Below, piece by piece: positions 32,936 to 43,700 of a DNA stretch of 64,000 bases. Source of the DNA: JBBDIM01 sp040880405. GTDB taxonomy: Bacteria > Planctomycetota > Planctomycetia > Pirellulales > Pirellulaceae. A program made the translations under genes and the position numbers. The stretch covers positions 52,522-116,521 of the forward strand of contig JBBDIM010000109.1 of NCBI GenBank assembly GCA_040880405.1, in the 5' to 3' direction. Under the pieces are notes generated by a model. The model saw only the letters and a list, made by a program, of their open reading frames with translations, was not told the DNA's origin and did no database searches. Numbering within the stretch: position 1 is the stretch's first letter; the number at the start of each line of letters is the position of its first letter.

Positions 32936-35900
32936 ATGGGCTCGAAAAGCAGCTTCACTATGAGCATCACCAGCCTTTGGCGACAATTTCTGAGCCGAGA
33001 AAAGCCCCGTCAAGGCGAAGCCGGGCGGCGGTTCCTGGAGCGCTACGACACCAAGCTGCATTTCCGAGAGCTGGAGCCGCGCGTGGTCTTGGCCGCGGAT
33101 GTGGTGTTTAACACCGGCACAAATGAATTGACGATCTCCATGACGGAGAGCGGTGATAGCGTGATGTTAGCGTCGGACGGGAACGATTTACTGTTCTCTG
33201 GAACTGACGAAAACACTGACCCTATCACGTTTGAATACTTTATCGATGCGACCAGCTATGGCGACGATTACGCCGCGTTCACTGCTGCATTCAACGCGGA
33301 TTACAGTCTGGCGGATGTGCATCTCGTGTCGATCTCGGATGAGATGGGCGTCTCCAGCAATTTTACATTTGGTGCCGACCTGACAGGGATTGGCGGCGTC
33401 GATGGACTAGCGGTCAATGTTACCGATATCGAAAACGTGGTTTTCGACGGGAGTCTCGATGCCAACGGTACTGACGGCTTAGACCTTAACTATACCAATG
33501 CAGTGACCGGGAATTCCACGGTCACGTTTACCGCCAATGCCGATGTCGATGTAACCAACACTTTGCTCGTGGACTCTTCGGCTGAGGACTACGGAGTCTC
33601 GCTGACCAGTAACGTAGATAGCGCCGTATCCGCGGGCACTCTGTCTTTGAACCAGAGCGGCGATGCCGACCCGGTAACGATCGACCTTTCCCAGGGTACC
33701 CACCACCTGGCCAACTTCGAGGTTGTCGCCAGCACCAACTCCACCGTTTCAATCGACAACGATACCCATGCCCTGAATCTCATGGGCAGCGGTACGCTCG
33801 ACTCCTTAACGGTAACGACCGAAGGCAACATCACCCTCGACGCCGCTGCCGATCTGGAGGTGAGCGACGCGGCTAATCTCACGGGCAACGAGATTACTCT
33901 GACCGGCGATATGTCGGTCGCCGGTAACCTGACGATGACCGCCGCTGGCGATATCAGCCAGAACGGTGACAGCGTCCTGGAAGTCACCGGCACCACGACC
34001 ATCAATGCCACGGGTATAGATGTCACGTTGACGGGCGAGAATAATGACTTTATCGGGGCGGTGAGTGTTACCGGTTCGGAAGTCAAGGTCACGGGCGCGA
34101 ACTCAATATTGCTGGGTTCGATTACGGCAGCGGACCTGGAGGTTACTGCGACGACGGGGACGATCAGCAGCACCGCGGATAGTGTGATCTCGGCGACGGG
34201 CTACGCGATTTTCTCGGCGGGCGGCTCGATCACGCTGGGTGACAACAGCGACAACCTGTTCGTTCAATCGCTCGAAGTTACGGGCAAGGCTTCGTTCATC
34301 GCGGGTACGGTCATCAGCGTAGGTGAGGGGACGGAGACCACGACCCAGTTTGGCACCCTGCATTTTGACGCGGGGGGTGCGGCGACAATCACCCAGACCA
34401 CCGGCAATACCGTGTTGGTGGGCGACAGCGAGGCGGGTAGCCTTGTGCTAACTTCGACCGGGACGATCACGCAGAGCGGCGGGAAGTTGGAAGTGATCAA
34501 CGCCGCAACCTTTTCAGCAGCGGGGCAGAATATCACGCTGACCGAAACTGACAACGATTTCTCGGGCGTGGTGAATGCGAACGGTGCCGAAGTCAAGCTG
34601 ACTGACGCGAACTCGATATTGCTGGGCTCGATCACGGCGGCGGACCTTGAGATCACTGCGACCACGGGTGCGATCAGCAGCAATGCGGATAGTGTGATTT
34701 CGGCATCGGGCTATGCGACGTTCACGGCAGGCAGTTCGATCACCCTGGGTGATAACAGCGACAATAATTTCGTTCAATCTCTGGTTGTGACCGGCACGAC
34801 TTCGTTCAACGCGGGCACGGTCATTAGCGTGGGCGAGGGGACAGAGACCACGACCCAGTTTGGCTCGCTTCATTTTGATGCGGGTGGTGCCGCGACGATC
34901 ACTCAGACCTCGGGCAATACCGCGCTAACTGGCGAGAGCGAGGCGGATAGTCTAACACTGACTTCGACCGGGACGATCACGCAGAACGACGGAAAGCTGG
35001 TAGTCACGAATGCCGCGACGTTCACGGCGGCGGGCCAGAATATCACGTTGACTGAAAGTGACAACGATTTCTCGGGCGAGGTGAATGCGACCGGTGCTGA
35101 AGTCAAGGTGACCGACGCGAACTCGATCGAACTGGGCTCGATTACGGCGACGGACCTTGAGATCACTGCGACCACGGGTGCGATCAGCAGCAGTGCGGAT
35201 AGTGTGATTTCGGCGACGGGCTACGCGACCTTCACGGCGGGCAGCTCGATCACCCTGGGTGATAACAGCGACGACATGATCGTTCAATCGCTGGTAGTCA
35301 CTGGCAAGGCTTCGTTCATCGCGGGCACAGTTCTCAGTGTGGGTGAGGGGACAGAGACGACGACCCAGTTTGGCTCGCTTCATTTTGATGCGGGTGGTGC
35401 TGCAGCCATCACCCAGACCTCAGGCAATACTGCCCTCACCGGCGACAGCGCGGCGGATAGTCTGGTGCTGACCTCGACCGGCGCGATCACGCAGAGCGAT
35501 GGCAAGCTGGAGATAACTAACGCGGCAAATTTCATATCGGGGAATGCGGAAAATATCACGCTAAACTCTAGCGACAATGAATTTAATGGTGCGGTCAGTG
35601 CGGTGGGCGAATCGGGCGCGGCAGGTGTTGTCGAGATCGTGAATGGGCTTGATCTGATTCTGGGCGATATCACAGCGCACAAACTAACCGCTACTTCTGC
35701 GGCCTCCATCTCACAAAAGACCGGGGAAACGATCTCGGTGACCAGCGATACCGGTACGGATTTAGACTTCGATGGCACTGCAACGTTCAAATCGGCCCTC
35801 GGTGCCGCCATCACGTTAGGGGAAGAGACGAACGCGATCGAGGGTGCGGTTAGCACCATTGGTTGGGACGGGGTAGACCCGGGAATCGCAGGGGTCGTAA

Positions 35901-38900
35901 CGATCTACAACAGTTTGGACCTGATCTTGGGCAAGATCGACGCCGCGCAGTTGATCGCGGAGTCCGAGGGTGACATCACTCAGACTGCGGCGGGCATTGC
36001 GGTGGGTACGACCTCCGAATTCACAGCGGCCGACGGGGGGAGTATCACCCTGGATGAATCCGCGAATGCCTTCGTTGGTGCCGTCAGTCTGACCAACTGG
36101 GACGGGAACGACCCGGTGCCGGGGGGAGTTGTCGAAATCGTTAACTCGACCGACCTGGTGTTAGGCACGGTCGTGGTCTCGGAACTCCAAGCGACGGCCG
36201 CGGGCAATATCACGCAGAATGGCCCCGGAATCGAAGTGGGCGGTAGCGCTACGCTGAAAACGACGGTCCCTGGCAGCACCATCGACCTGCAGACCGCCGG
36301 CAATACCTTTGGCACCGTCGAAGTCGATGATGACGACAACAACATCCTCAACTTCCATCTGCGAAACGTGAATCCAAACGCCGGTATCTCGGCGAGTCTC
36401 GCTAATCGCTTGGACGATGGAGACATGCTCAACGTCTCGCTCCTGTTTGATAATCGGACAACGGAATTGTCCTTGCCTGATATCAGTATCCTGAATGACT
36501 TGGTAATCCGAACCAAGGGGGCAATCTCGCAAGAGAATGACGCCGTCCTGAATATCGGCGGCGAGAGCTCGTTTATTAGTGGTGACGAGTCGAATGTCAC
36601 GCTAATGAACGACGGCAATGTTTTTGGCGACGCGGTTCATGTGACCGCCAAAGATGGCGACGACGACAAGATTGCCGGGGTCGTCCAGATTGAGAATACC
36701 GGGAATCTGACGCTGGGCGAGATCGTTGCCCACAAGTTGGAGGTAACGGCCAGCGGCTGGATCGACCAAACCAACGACGGGATTTCGGTGACCGCCAATC
36801 TAGGCGAGAGTGCCAATTTCGATGGTACCGCAACGTTCAAAGCGGCCCTCAACCAGGATGTTACGCTCGGCACACCCGTAAACGAGTTTGAAGGTGCGGT
36901 CAGTGTTGTCGGCTGGGATGGTACGGACCTCGGAAAGGCTGGAGCCGTCGTAATCTACAACTCAATTGACCTAGAGCTTAGCAAGATCTACGCGACCACC
37001 CTCGACCTGACGGCCGAAGCGAAAATCTGGCAGGCGGAGGGTCAGGCCCCTGCCGATGGCATCAATGTCTCCGGGGCGACCACGCTAGAAGTCGTGGAAA
37101 TTGGCAGCACGATCGACCTCCGGACCGCTGGCAACACCTTCGGGTCGGTGACGGTCGAGAGCCCGGACAAGCTGCTCAATTTCCACCTGCGGAATGTTAA
37201 TCCATTGGCCGCGATACCGACTAATCTGGCGGGGAGACTGACGTCGGGTCAGCTCGGCGGTCAAATGCAGGATGTCTCGCTGTTGTTTGATAATCTCGCC
37301 GGATTCGACCTGCCCGAGATCGATATCACTGGCAATCTCGCGATTCAATCGGGTGCCGAAATTACCCAGAGCGGGGCCCTGATCATTGGGGAAACCAGCT
37401 TGTTTATCAGTGGCGACGGGTCGAATGTCACTTTGATCAATGGAGGCAACGATTTTGTCGGTTCGGTGAGTGTGGTCGGCGCGGAGGGAACCTATTCGGG
37501 CGAGGTCGCGCTCTTCGACCAAAACAATCTGACGCTAGGGACCATCCTGGCGACGAAACTGGATGTGGAGGCCACCGGGGACCTTGCCCACGCCATCGGC
37601 GCGGGGGTCGACGGAGATCAAGATGCCAAGATCCATGTGACCGAGGACGCCACCTTCACCGCCGCTTCGATCGACCTGGTAACCAACCTCGATCCGAGTG
37701 ATCCCGAGCAAAGTTTGACGGTCGGACAAAACGCAAATTTCCTGGCCAATTCCGGAAACATCGAAGTGGGGACGGGAGTCGGGGAGGCGAAGTTTGGTTC
37801 GCTGACGTTCTACGCGTCAGCAAATGTTACGATTCACGAGGCCAGCTCGACCCACCTGACCGGCGTAAACAAGGCGGGCACGCTTGAACTGAAGTCGTTC
37901 GCCGTGGTTGCGCCAGATCCGGTGGAGCCTGGTGATATCACTGATGCGGATGGAACCACGCTGGAGGTCACCGCAGACGCTAACATCGTGGCGGCCGGGG
38001 CAATCACCCTGGCTGATAACAATCAAACCTACCAGGTGACCGGGAATGCCCGGTTCGAGTCGACCGGTGGCGATGATATTCAAATCGGCGTGGTGGGTGG
38101 GTTTGACCTGGATGACTACGATCGAGGTCAGGATGTCGGCGGTGCAACTACGGAATTCGGTTCGCTCACCTTCAGCACCGAGGGGCATGTCACGATCTCG
38201 CAGGATAGCCCTGTCGTGCTGGCGAACGACAGCGAGGCGGCGTCGTTGGCCCTCCGGTCCAACGGCTCAATCGGCAATACGGCCTCGGCCAACTTGACGG
38301 TCCACGACTTGGCGGCGTTCAGTGCCGTGGACAATATCGTCCTGGGCGAGAACGCTGGCAACGAGATCGATCTGCGGATTTTGTACGCCACCGGAGACAA
38401 CATTTCGATTGTCGAGTCGTCCGACTACGCCGACGACGAGGCCCTGTTGGTGGTCGACGGCACGAAGGCGGTAGGCACGTTGGCCCTCAAGACCGGCGGA
38501 CATTTGATCCAGGTCAACGATTTCCGGAATGGTGCCAATGGTAGTTCGATGATCGTCGCGGAAAAAGCGCTTTTGGTGGCCGATGGCGGCATTTTGCTGA
38601 CTTCCGTGCAGTTTGGTAGGGTCGCGGCTCAGTCAGGGTTTTCCGGGAACACGGCTGATCGGTCACTGACGCTGGAGCCCACGAATGCCTTCAACTTCGC
38701 TACCAACGACATTTCTGGTGCCAACGGTTTCGGCGGGTCGCTTTCCACCGATGCCATCTCCGCCCTGTTGCCGAACAATCCGGACCACGCGTTCGCTAGT
38801 ACCGCGCCGATTGTTGGCACCAAGTTCAGTTCTGGAGTCACCGAGCAGTATTCAATCGCCATCACCAACCACGGCACGTTGGTGGTCGGCAAGGTTGATG

Positions 38901-40522
38901 ACGCGGCCGGTGACATCGGCCCTGTCGATGGCCTGATTACCAAAGGGGACGTAACCGGGCATGTGTTCATCGAAACCAAGAGCGGGGGTGATCTCAGCTT
39001 CGAGGGAGAAGGGGGCGGTTCGGAGGTCGTCAATACCGCCAACGCCCAAATCTTTACCGCGTTGGCCGCCGGCAACCTGACGATCGACGCCAACGCCCGC
39101 TTGGTCTCAAGTGCCGATATATCGACGGATATTCTCGGAATCATCGACCAGATTTACAAGTTCCAGGAGCAGGAAAACGCGGGGCCTAACCCTGAACTTG
39201 GGCCGCCGCTCGGTGTGATCGATGACGTTTCGTATGGACCAACATACATTCGCTTAATCGGTGATCCGAATGCCGCGAATCCCGGTACCACCGTCTTCAC
39301 TGACTCCAGCGGCGGAGTCAGTCCCTATGGTCAAATCACCATCACGACCTTGGGTGTTGGTGAGAACCAAAATTTCGTGCTGTCCATTGATTGGCATGGG
39401 GATGGCACCGTTACTGACGAGTTTGCGTTTACTGATCCGCTTGCGAATGAGGTGTACGGCCACGATTTCAACTTCAGCTTCGCCAGCCAAAACGCCTTTA
39501 CGGATGTTTTGGTTCAGGCCTACAACGATCCGCAAATCAACCTGTTCCAGCAGGTAAGCAGCCAATCGGACTTCCAGAGCCTGAATGTCATTACCGACAC
39601 CGTGCGGATGTTTTTCGACACGATCCCCGTGATACCGGTGACGAACCTGTTTGTGCCGCCGACTCAGACGATTATTTTGCTCCCCGTGCAGCAGTTCTTC
39701 GAGTCCACCATTCCCGTGGTTTTCACCGTATTCGCGGACGAGGGACAGGCGGCGACACCGATTGAGGGCGTGGCGATTCAAGAAGTCGATCCGACCGATA
39801 CCGAAGTGACCCTGGGGGATGAGATTCAACTGGGCAAGGATTTTCTCACGGTCGACGCGGTCAAGGAGTATATCCAAGGGGAAGAGCGATTCCGGCCTGG
39901 ACTGTATCGCATCACCATTTTGTACCCTGGGGCGGATCAACCGGAAGTTCATTTCTTCCAGAAGCAGATCCGAGCTACCACGATCGATATTTTCGGACAA
40001 ACCACACCGCAAACAGAATCCCCAACCGATCCAACGGACGGAAAGGATGCGGACGCCGCCGGAGCAAATATCGCCCAGGCCGATCGGTCCGCCGAGGAGG
40101 TTTGGCGGCGGGAATACGAAAAATGGTTCCCCCAGGTCAGCGTTCAGGCGGTCGAGGCCCAGGACGTTCCCATGCGGGACGATCCGATGCAAGAGGAAGC
40201 CGATCCCGAGCTTCAAGGTATCAGGCCGCCGGATGAGGATTATGAGCACACCGACCTGGCTCACGTGGCGGGCCTGCGGAACTGGCTTGCGGAGTATCGG
40301 CAAGGGAGAATCTCCCCGGAATTTGCCGCCAGCGGGACGCTGGTAGGCGGGGCGTTGTTGATGGCGGCGGCCACCCGTGGGGCCAGCGCAGCGCCGAACC
40401 AAGGGGAAACTTCGGGCCAGGCCCGTCGTCGATTGCTGGAAGAATCGTTGGCTAGTGAGCAAGAAGAGCTCACCAGCCCACGAATTTCTCGCCTGCGGCG
40501 GAAGATTCGCCGAATCCTATAG
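32936..40522 (+). CDS. Giant LEPR-motif repeat protein, probable surface adhesin
   Basis: A 2528-residue protein. The basic N-terminus leads to FLERYDTKLHFRELEPRVVL with the LEPR motif at residues 46-49, the LEPR-x-LL signature of giant planctomycete exported proteins. The bulk is made of short beta-strand repeats rich in Thr/Asn/Gly (ITLGDNSDN, ITQTSGNT, SLTLTSTGTI), as expected for a beta-helix. It has three long 170-residue tandem units (34097-35580). The last 60 residues contain a hydrophobic stretch at about 2463-2480 (SGTLVGGALLMAAATRG) and end SRLRRKIRRIL, reminiscent of a sorting or anchor signal. The start at 32936 is uncertain; Met9 (32960) is possible. An adhesin or matrix role is inferred. 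Confidence 0.8.
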   Translation: MGSKSSFTMSITSLWRQFLSREKPRQGEAGRRFLERYDTKLHFRELEPRVVLAADVVFNTGTNELTISMTESGDSVMLASDGNDLLFSGTDENTDPITFEYFIDATSYGDDYAAFTAAFNADYSLADVHLVSISDEMGVSSNFTFGADLTGIGGVDGLAVNVTDIENVVFDGSLDANGTDGLDLNYTNAVTGNSTVTFTANADVDVTNTLLVDSSAEDYGVSLTSNVDSAVSAGTLSLNQSGDADPVTIDLSQGTHHLANFEVVASTNSTVSIDNDTHALNLMGSGTLDSLTVTTEGNITLDAAADLEVSDAANLTGNEITLTGDMSVAGNLTMTAAGDISQNGDSVLEVTGTTTINATGIDVTLTGENNDFIGAVSVTGSEVKVTGANSILLGSITAADLEVTATTGTISSTADSVISATGYAIFSAGGSITLGDNSDNLFVQSLEVTGKASFIAGTVISVGEGTETTTQFGTLHFDAGGAATITQTTGNTVLVGDSEAGSLVLTSTGTITQSGGKLEVINAATFSAAGQNITLTETDNDFSGVVNANGAEVKLTDANSILLGSITAADLEITATTGAISSNADSVISASGYATFTAGSSITLGDNSDNNFVQSLVVTGTTSFNAGTVISVGEGTETTTQFGSLHFDAGGAATITQTSGNTALTGESEADSLTLTSTGTITQNDGKLVVTNAATFTAAGQNITLTESDNDFSGEVNATGAEVKVTDANSIELGSITATDLEITATTGAISSSADSVISATGYATFTAGSSITLGDNSDDMIVQSLVVTGKASFIAGTVLSVGEGTETTTQFGSLHFDAGGAAAITQTSGNTALTGDSAADSLVLTSTGAITQSDGKLEITNAANFISGNAENITLNSSDNEFNGAVSAVGESGAAGVVEIVNGLDLILGDITAHKLTATSAASISQKTGETISVTSDTGTDLDFDGTATFKSALGAAITLGEETNAIEGAVSTIGWDGVDPGIAGVVTIYNSLDLILGKIDAAQLIAESEGDITQTAAGIAVGTTSEFTAADGGSITLDESANAFVGAVSLTNWDGNDPVPGGVVEIVNSTDLVLGTVVVSELQATAAGNITQNGPGIEVGGSATLKTTVPGSTIDLQTAGNTFGTVEVDDDDNNILNFHLRNVNPNAGISASLANRLDDGDMLNVSLLFDNRTTELSLPDISILNDLVIRTKGAISQENDAVLNIGGESSFISGDESNVTLMNDGNVFGDAVHVTAKDGDDDKIAGVVQIENTGNLTLGEIVAHKLEVTASGWIDQTNDGISVTANLGESANFDGTATFKAALNQDVTLGTPVNEFEGAVSVVGWDGTDLGKAGAVVIYNSIDLELSKIYATTLDLTAEAKIWQAEGQAPADGINVSGATTLEVVEIGSTIDLRTAGNTFGSVTVESPDKLLNFHLRNVNPLAAIPTNLAGRLTSGQLGGQMQDVSLLFDNLAGFDLPEIDITGNLAIQSGAEITQSGALIIGETSLFISGDGSNVTLINGGNDFVGSVSVVGAEGTYSGEVALFDQNNLTLGTILATKLDVEATGDLAHAIGAGVDGDQDAKIHVTEDATFTAASIDLVTNLDPSDPEQSLTVGQNANFLANSGNIEVGTGVGEAKFGSLTFYASANVTIHEASSTHLTGVNKAGTLELKSFAVVAPDPVEPGDITDADGTTLEVTADANIVAAGAITLADNNQTYQVTGNARFESTGGDDIQIGVVGGFDLDDYDRGQDVGGATTEFGSLTFSTEGHVTISQDSPVVLANDSEAASLALRSNGSIGNTASANLTVHDLAAFSAVDNIVLGENAGNEIDLRILYATGDNISIVESSDYADDEALLVVDGTKAVGTLALKTGGHLIQVNDFRNGANGSSMIVAEKALLVADGGILLTSVQFGRVAAQSGFSGNTADRSLTLEPTNAFNFATNDISGANGFGGSLSTDAISALLPNNPDHAFASTAPIVGTKFSSGVTEQYSIAITNHGTLVVGKVDDAAGDIGPVDGLITKGDVTGHVFIETKSGGDLSFEGEGGGSEVVNTANAQIFTALAAGNLTIDANARLVSSADISTDILGIIDQIYKFQEQENAGPNPELGPPLGVIDDVSYGPTYIRLIGDPNAANPGTTVFTDSSGGVSPYGQITITTLGVGENQNFVLSIDWHGDGTVTDEFAFTDPLANEVYGHDFNFSFASQNAFTDVLVQAYNDPQINLFQQVSSQSDFQSLNVITDTVRMFFDTIPVIPVTNLFVPPTQTIILLPVQQFFESTIPVVFTVFADEGQAATPIEGVAIQEVDPTDTEVTLGDEIQLGKDFLTVDAVKEYIQGEERFRPGLYRITILYPGADQPEVHFFQKQIRATTIDIFGQTTPQTESPTDPTDGKDADAAGANIAQADRSAEEVWRREYEKWFPQVSVQAVEAQDVPMRDDPMQEEADPELQGIRPPDEDYEHTDLAHVAGLRNWLAEYRQGRISPEFAASGTLVGGALLMAAATRGASAAPNQGETSGQARRRLLEESLASEQEELTSPRISRLRRKIRRIL
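34097..35580 (+). repeat. Three 510-bp tandem repeats inside the giant LEPR gene
   Basis: The word GCGAACTC(A/G)AT recurs at 34097, 34607 and 35117, exactly 510 bases (170 codons) apart, and long stretches between are nearly identical at DNA level (for example the CTGGGTGA(T/C)AACAGCGAC segment). The third unit decays towards 35580. The similarity at silent positions suggests recent duplication or gene conversion. Confidence 0.9.
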
Positions 40523-40733
40523 TATCATTACCGGGGAATTTGGCCGGTTTTCGCTTGCGCGATGGCGGTATTCGCTATCGGGGTGCTCGCGATTCGGTCG
40601 CTTTGCGCTTTATACGACCTGTTTTTTCGATTAACTTGATCCAAGTGTTTTAATCACTACTTCCGCCGCGGGAATGTCCCACAGGGGTTTTCCCGCGGCC
40701 CGCTGACGCCAGCGACTACTCGGAGATCGTTCC

Positions 40734-43700
40734 ATGTTTAAGTGTCCCAAATGCCAGGCCGATTTGCCGGAAGTACAGCGATTGCAAGGAAGCTGTCCTT
40801 TTTGTGAAGAGAAGTGGACCGCGATCGATCCCGAGGGGAAACCGGTGCCCGACAACTCCTCGACGCTCAATGTCGGGGATATCGAGGCCTTTACCGACGA
40901 AATGCTGGCGCGTGGGCAAGAGCCTGCGGAGCAGGACGATGCCCCGGCAGATGGCGATCCGCCGCAAGCGCCTGGCAGCGGAACGATGATTCCGCCGCTG
41001 GGTGATTTCGACGAGTCCTCCCACACGGTCCAGCTTCCATCAGGCGAGGAAGAAAAAACGCCGGACTCTGACCCGCGGCCGGGAGATTTCGGCGGCACCG
41101 TTCAATTGGGCAAAGACTTTCAGCCTGCGAACCCCGCGGATAAAAGCGAGTCGAAATCCCCCGAGGGGGCCCAATCATCCGGCACACCGGAGTCGATCGG
41201 CAAGACGATCGACTTGCCCTCTCCCGTGGCGGGTGGCGATGCCTTCAATACGATGGAGCTTCCCCAGGGCGGAATCCATCAGACGGTCGATTTGCCGGGC
41301 GACGCCGCAGGTGGCGGCGCGGGGGGCGGGACGGTTAACTTGCCCGCGGGTGACACCGGTGGCCAGACGGTCGATCTGCCTCCCGAGGGGATTCAGAATA
41401 CGGTCGACCTCGACTCCACGGGCAGTAAGGGGAATAACCTGGTAACCTTCGGTTCGAAGCCGCTGGGGACCTCCGATGTCAAAAAGTTTTGGGCCGGGGC
41501 GGCCAACGAGTCTCCCTTGACCTCGCTCCGCACCGCCACCGTTTCCAAGGCGAAAGAGTTAGGGGTTGTGATCCGGCAGCGGATCATCTCCAACAACGAG
41601 GAAGGTTCGGACTATGCCCTGATCGACGAGTTGGGCAAGGGTGGGATGGGCATCGTCTACGCCGCCAACCAAAAGTCGCTCAGCCGCAAGGTCGCCGTGA
41701 AAACCTTGCGCCGCGGCGTGGGAGACCGGCACGACGATCGGGCCAAGTTCCTGGGCGAGGCGGTGATTACCGGTCTGCTGGACCACCCCAACATCGTCCC
41801 GATCCACGAACTGGGTCAGACGGAGGACGGGACCCTCTTTTACTCGATGAAGTGCGTCACCGGCGTCGAATGGCATCGAGTGCTCCGCAAGAAAAACGAG
41901 TCGGAGAACCTGGAAATCCTGAACCGGATTGCCGACGCGGTCGCGTTCGCCCATTCCCGCAACGTGATCCATCGCGACTTGAAGCCGGAAAACGTGATGC
42001 TCGGTGAGTACGGCGAAGTCCTCGTGATGGACTGGGGTCTGGCGGTCGACCTGAACCGGGACGAAGAGTTCACCATGGGTGGAACTCCCGCTTATATGGC
42101 CCCGGAAATGGCCAAGGGGCCGTTGGACCGAATTGGCAAGGCGAGTGATATCTACCTGCTGGGGGCGATCCTATACGAGATCGTGACCGGATTCCCCCCT
42201 CACGCCGCCGACTCCGTGACGGAATGTTTGGTGGCTGCGGCCGACAACGTGATTGTCCGCTCGCCGGTCAACAGCCGTCTGAAGCAGATTGCGCTGAAGG
42301 CGATGGCCTCCTCGCCGAAGCTTCGGTACCCCTCGGTCGCCGCCTTTCAGGAGGAGATTCGCAAGTACCTGGAGACGGCCCAAAGTTTGGGGCTTTCGAC
42401 CGCTGCCCAGCACGAACTGGAGCAGGCGATCGAGAACAAGAACTACGAACAATTTTCTCGCGCGCTGTTCGGCTTCCAGGACGCCTTGGCCCTCTGGGAT
42501 GGTAACGACGCCGCTCGCAAGGGGATCGGCGAAACGAAAATTGCCTACGCCACCTGCGCCTTGGAGAAGTCGGACTATGACTTGGGGCTCCAGCAGTTGG
42601 ATCCCGGCAATCCGGAGGAACGGGTCCTCTACGACCGTCTGAAGGTGGCCAAGAAGCAGGCGGAACAGTCGGCCAACAACGCCCGCCGGGCCCGCGTTGT
42701 CGCGGTTGGCCTGTTGATCCTAATGCTGTTCGGAGCGACCGGCGGGATGTTCATGATCAACGCCGAAAAGGACCGGGCGATCGCGGCCGAAGAGGACGCC
42801 ACCGAGGCTCGCAAGTTGGAAGAGCAGCAGCGTCTGTTGGCCGAGAACCTGGCCGAGGAGGAAGCGGCCCAACGCATGTTGGCGGAAGCCGCTACCGAGG
42901 AAGCGAAGATCGCGGCGGCGAGAGAAAAAGAAGCCGCCGAGAAAGAGGTTGCTCAGCGTAAGCTGGCGGAAGAGGCGACTATGCTGGCCGAAATGGCTCA
43001 AGAGGACGAAGTGAAGCAGCGTAAGGAAGCCGACCGTCAACGATTGCTCGCCGACGATCAACGTCGCAAGGCGGAACTCGAGGAAATGAAAGCTCGGTTC
43101 GCCAATATCTTCTCCACGGTCGGCCTATCGCAGTCCAAAATCGAGGCGAACGATATCAACCGCGCCATCTCGCTGTTGCGCGAGGTGCCGGAGGATTATC
43201 GTGGCTGGGAGTGGCGGCATTTGCATTATCTGTGCCATCCCGATATCCCCCTGATCGCTACCGGAGACGCGGCGACTAGTGTCGCCATCTCGGCCGATGG
43301 GACGAAGGTCGCCTTGGGTAGCGCCGCCGGCATCGTCGCCGTGCATGCTTTGGACGAGGGGAAGCCAGGGGCCCAACTCGCCAAACTCGACCTTCAGGGT
43401 GCCGAGATTTCCGCTCTCCGGTTTCAACCGGATGATGCCAAGCTCTGGATCGGCTGCGAGCATGAAGAAGGTTACGTGCGGGTCTGGGATATGCAGGGGG
43501 AGGATCCGACCGTCGTGGCCCTCGATTCTCGGGATACCGAAGCGGCCGATTCCTATCCGATGGTGCGGGAAATTGAATTCCTGCCCGCGGGTGATTTTGC
43601 TTTCGTCGCGTTGAGTGGCGCGCTCATTCGAGTGAACGTGGAGACTCAGAAAAAAGTTGAAAAGACTTCCGATCATGTCCTGCGGATGTTTGACGCCTCA

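Noticed and set aside
34097..35580. Regular repeats considered as a CRISPR array
   Set aside because: The period is 510 bases, the repeats are coding and there are no unique spacers.
33589..40462. Many long open frames on the minus strand opposite the giant LEPR gene, up to about 400 codons
   Set aside because: They mirror the codon bias and repeats of the plus-strand gene, have no family similarity or start signals, and the plus-strand frame is continuous with a LEPR motif.
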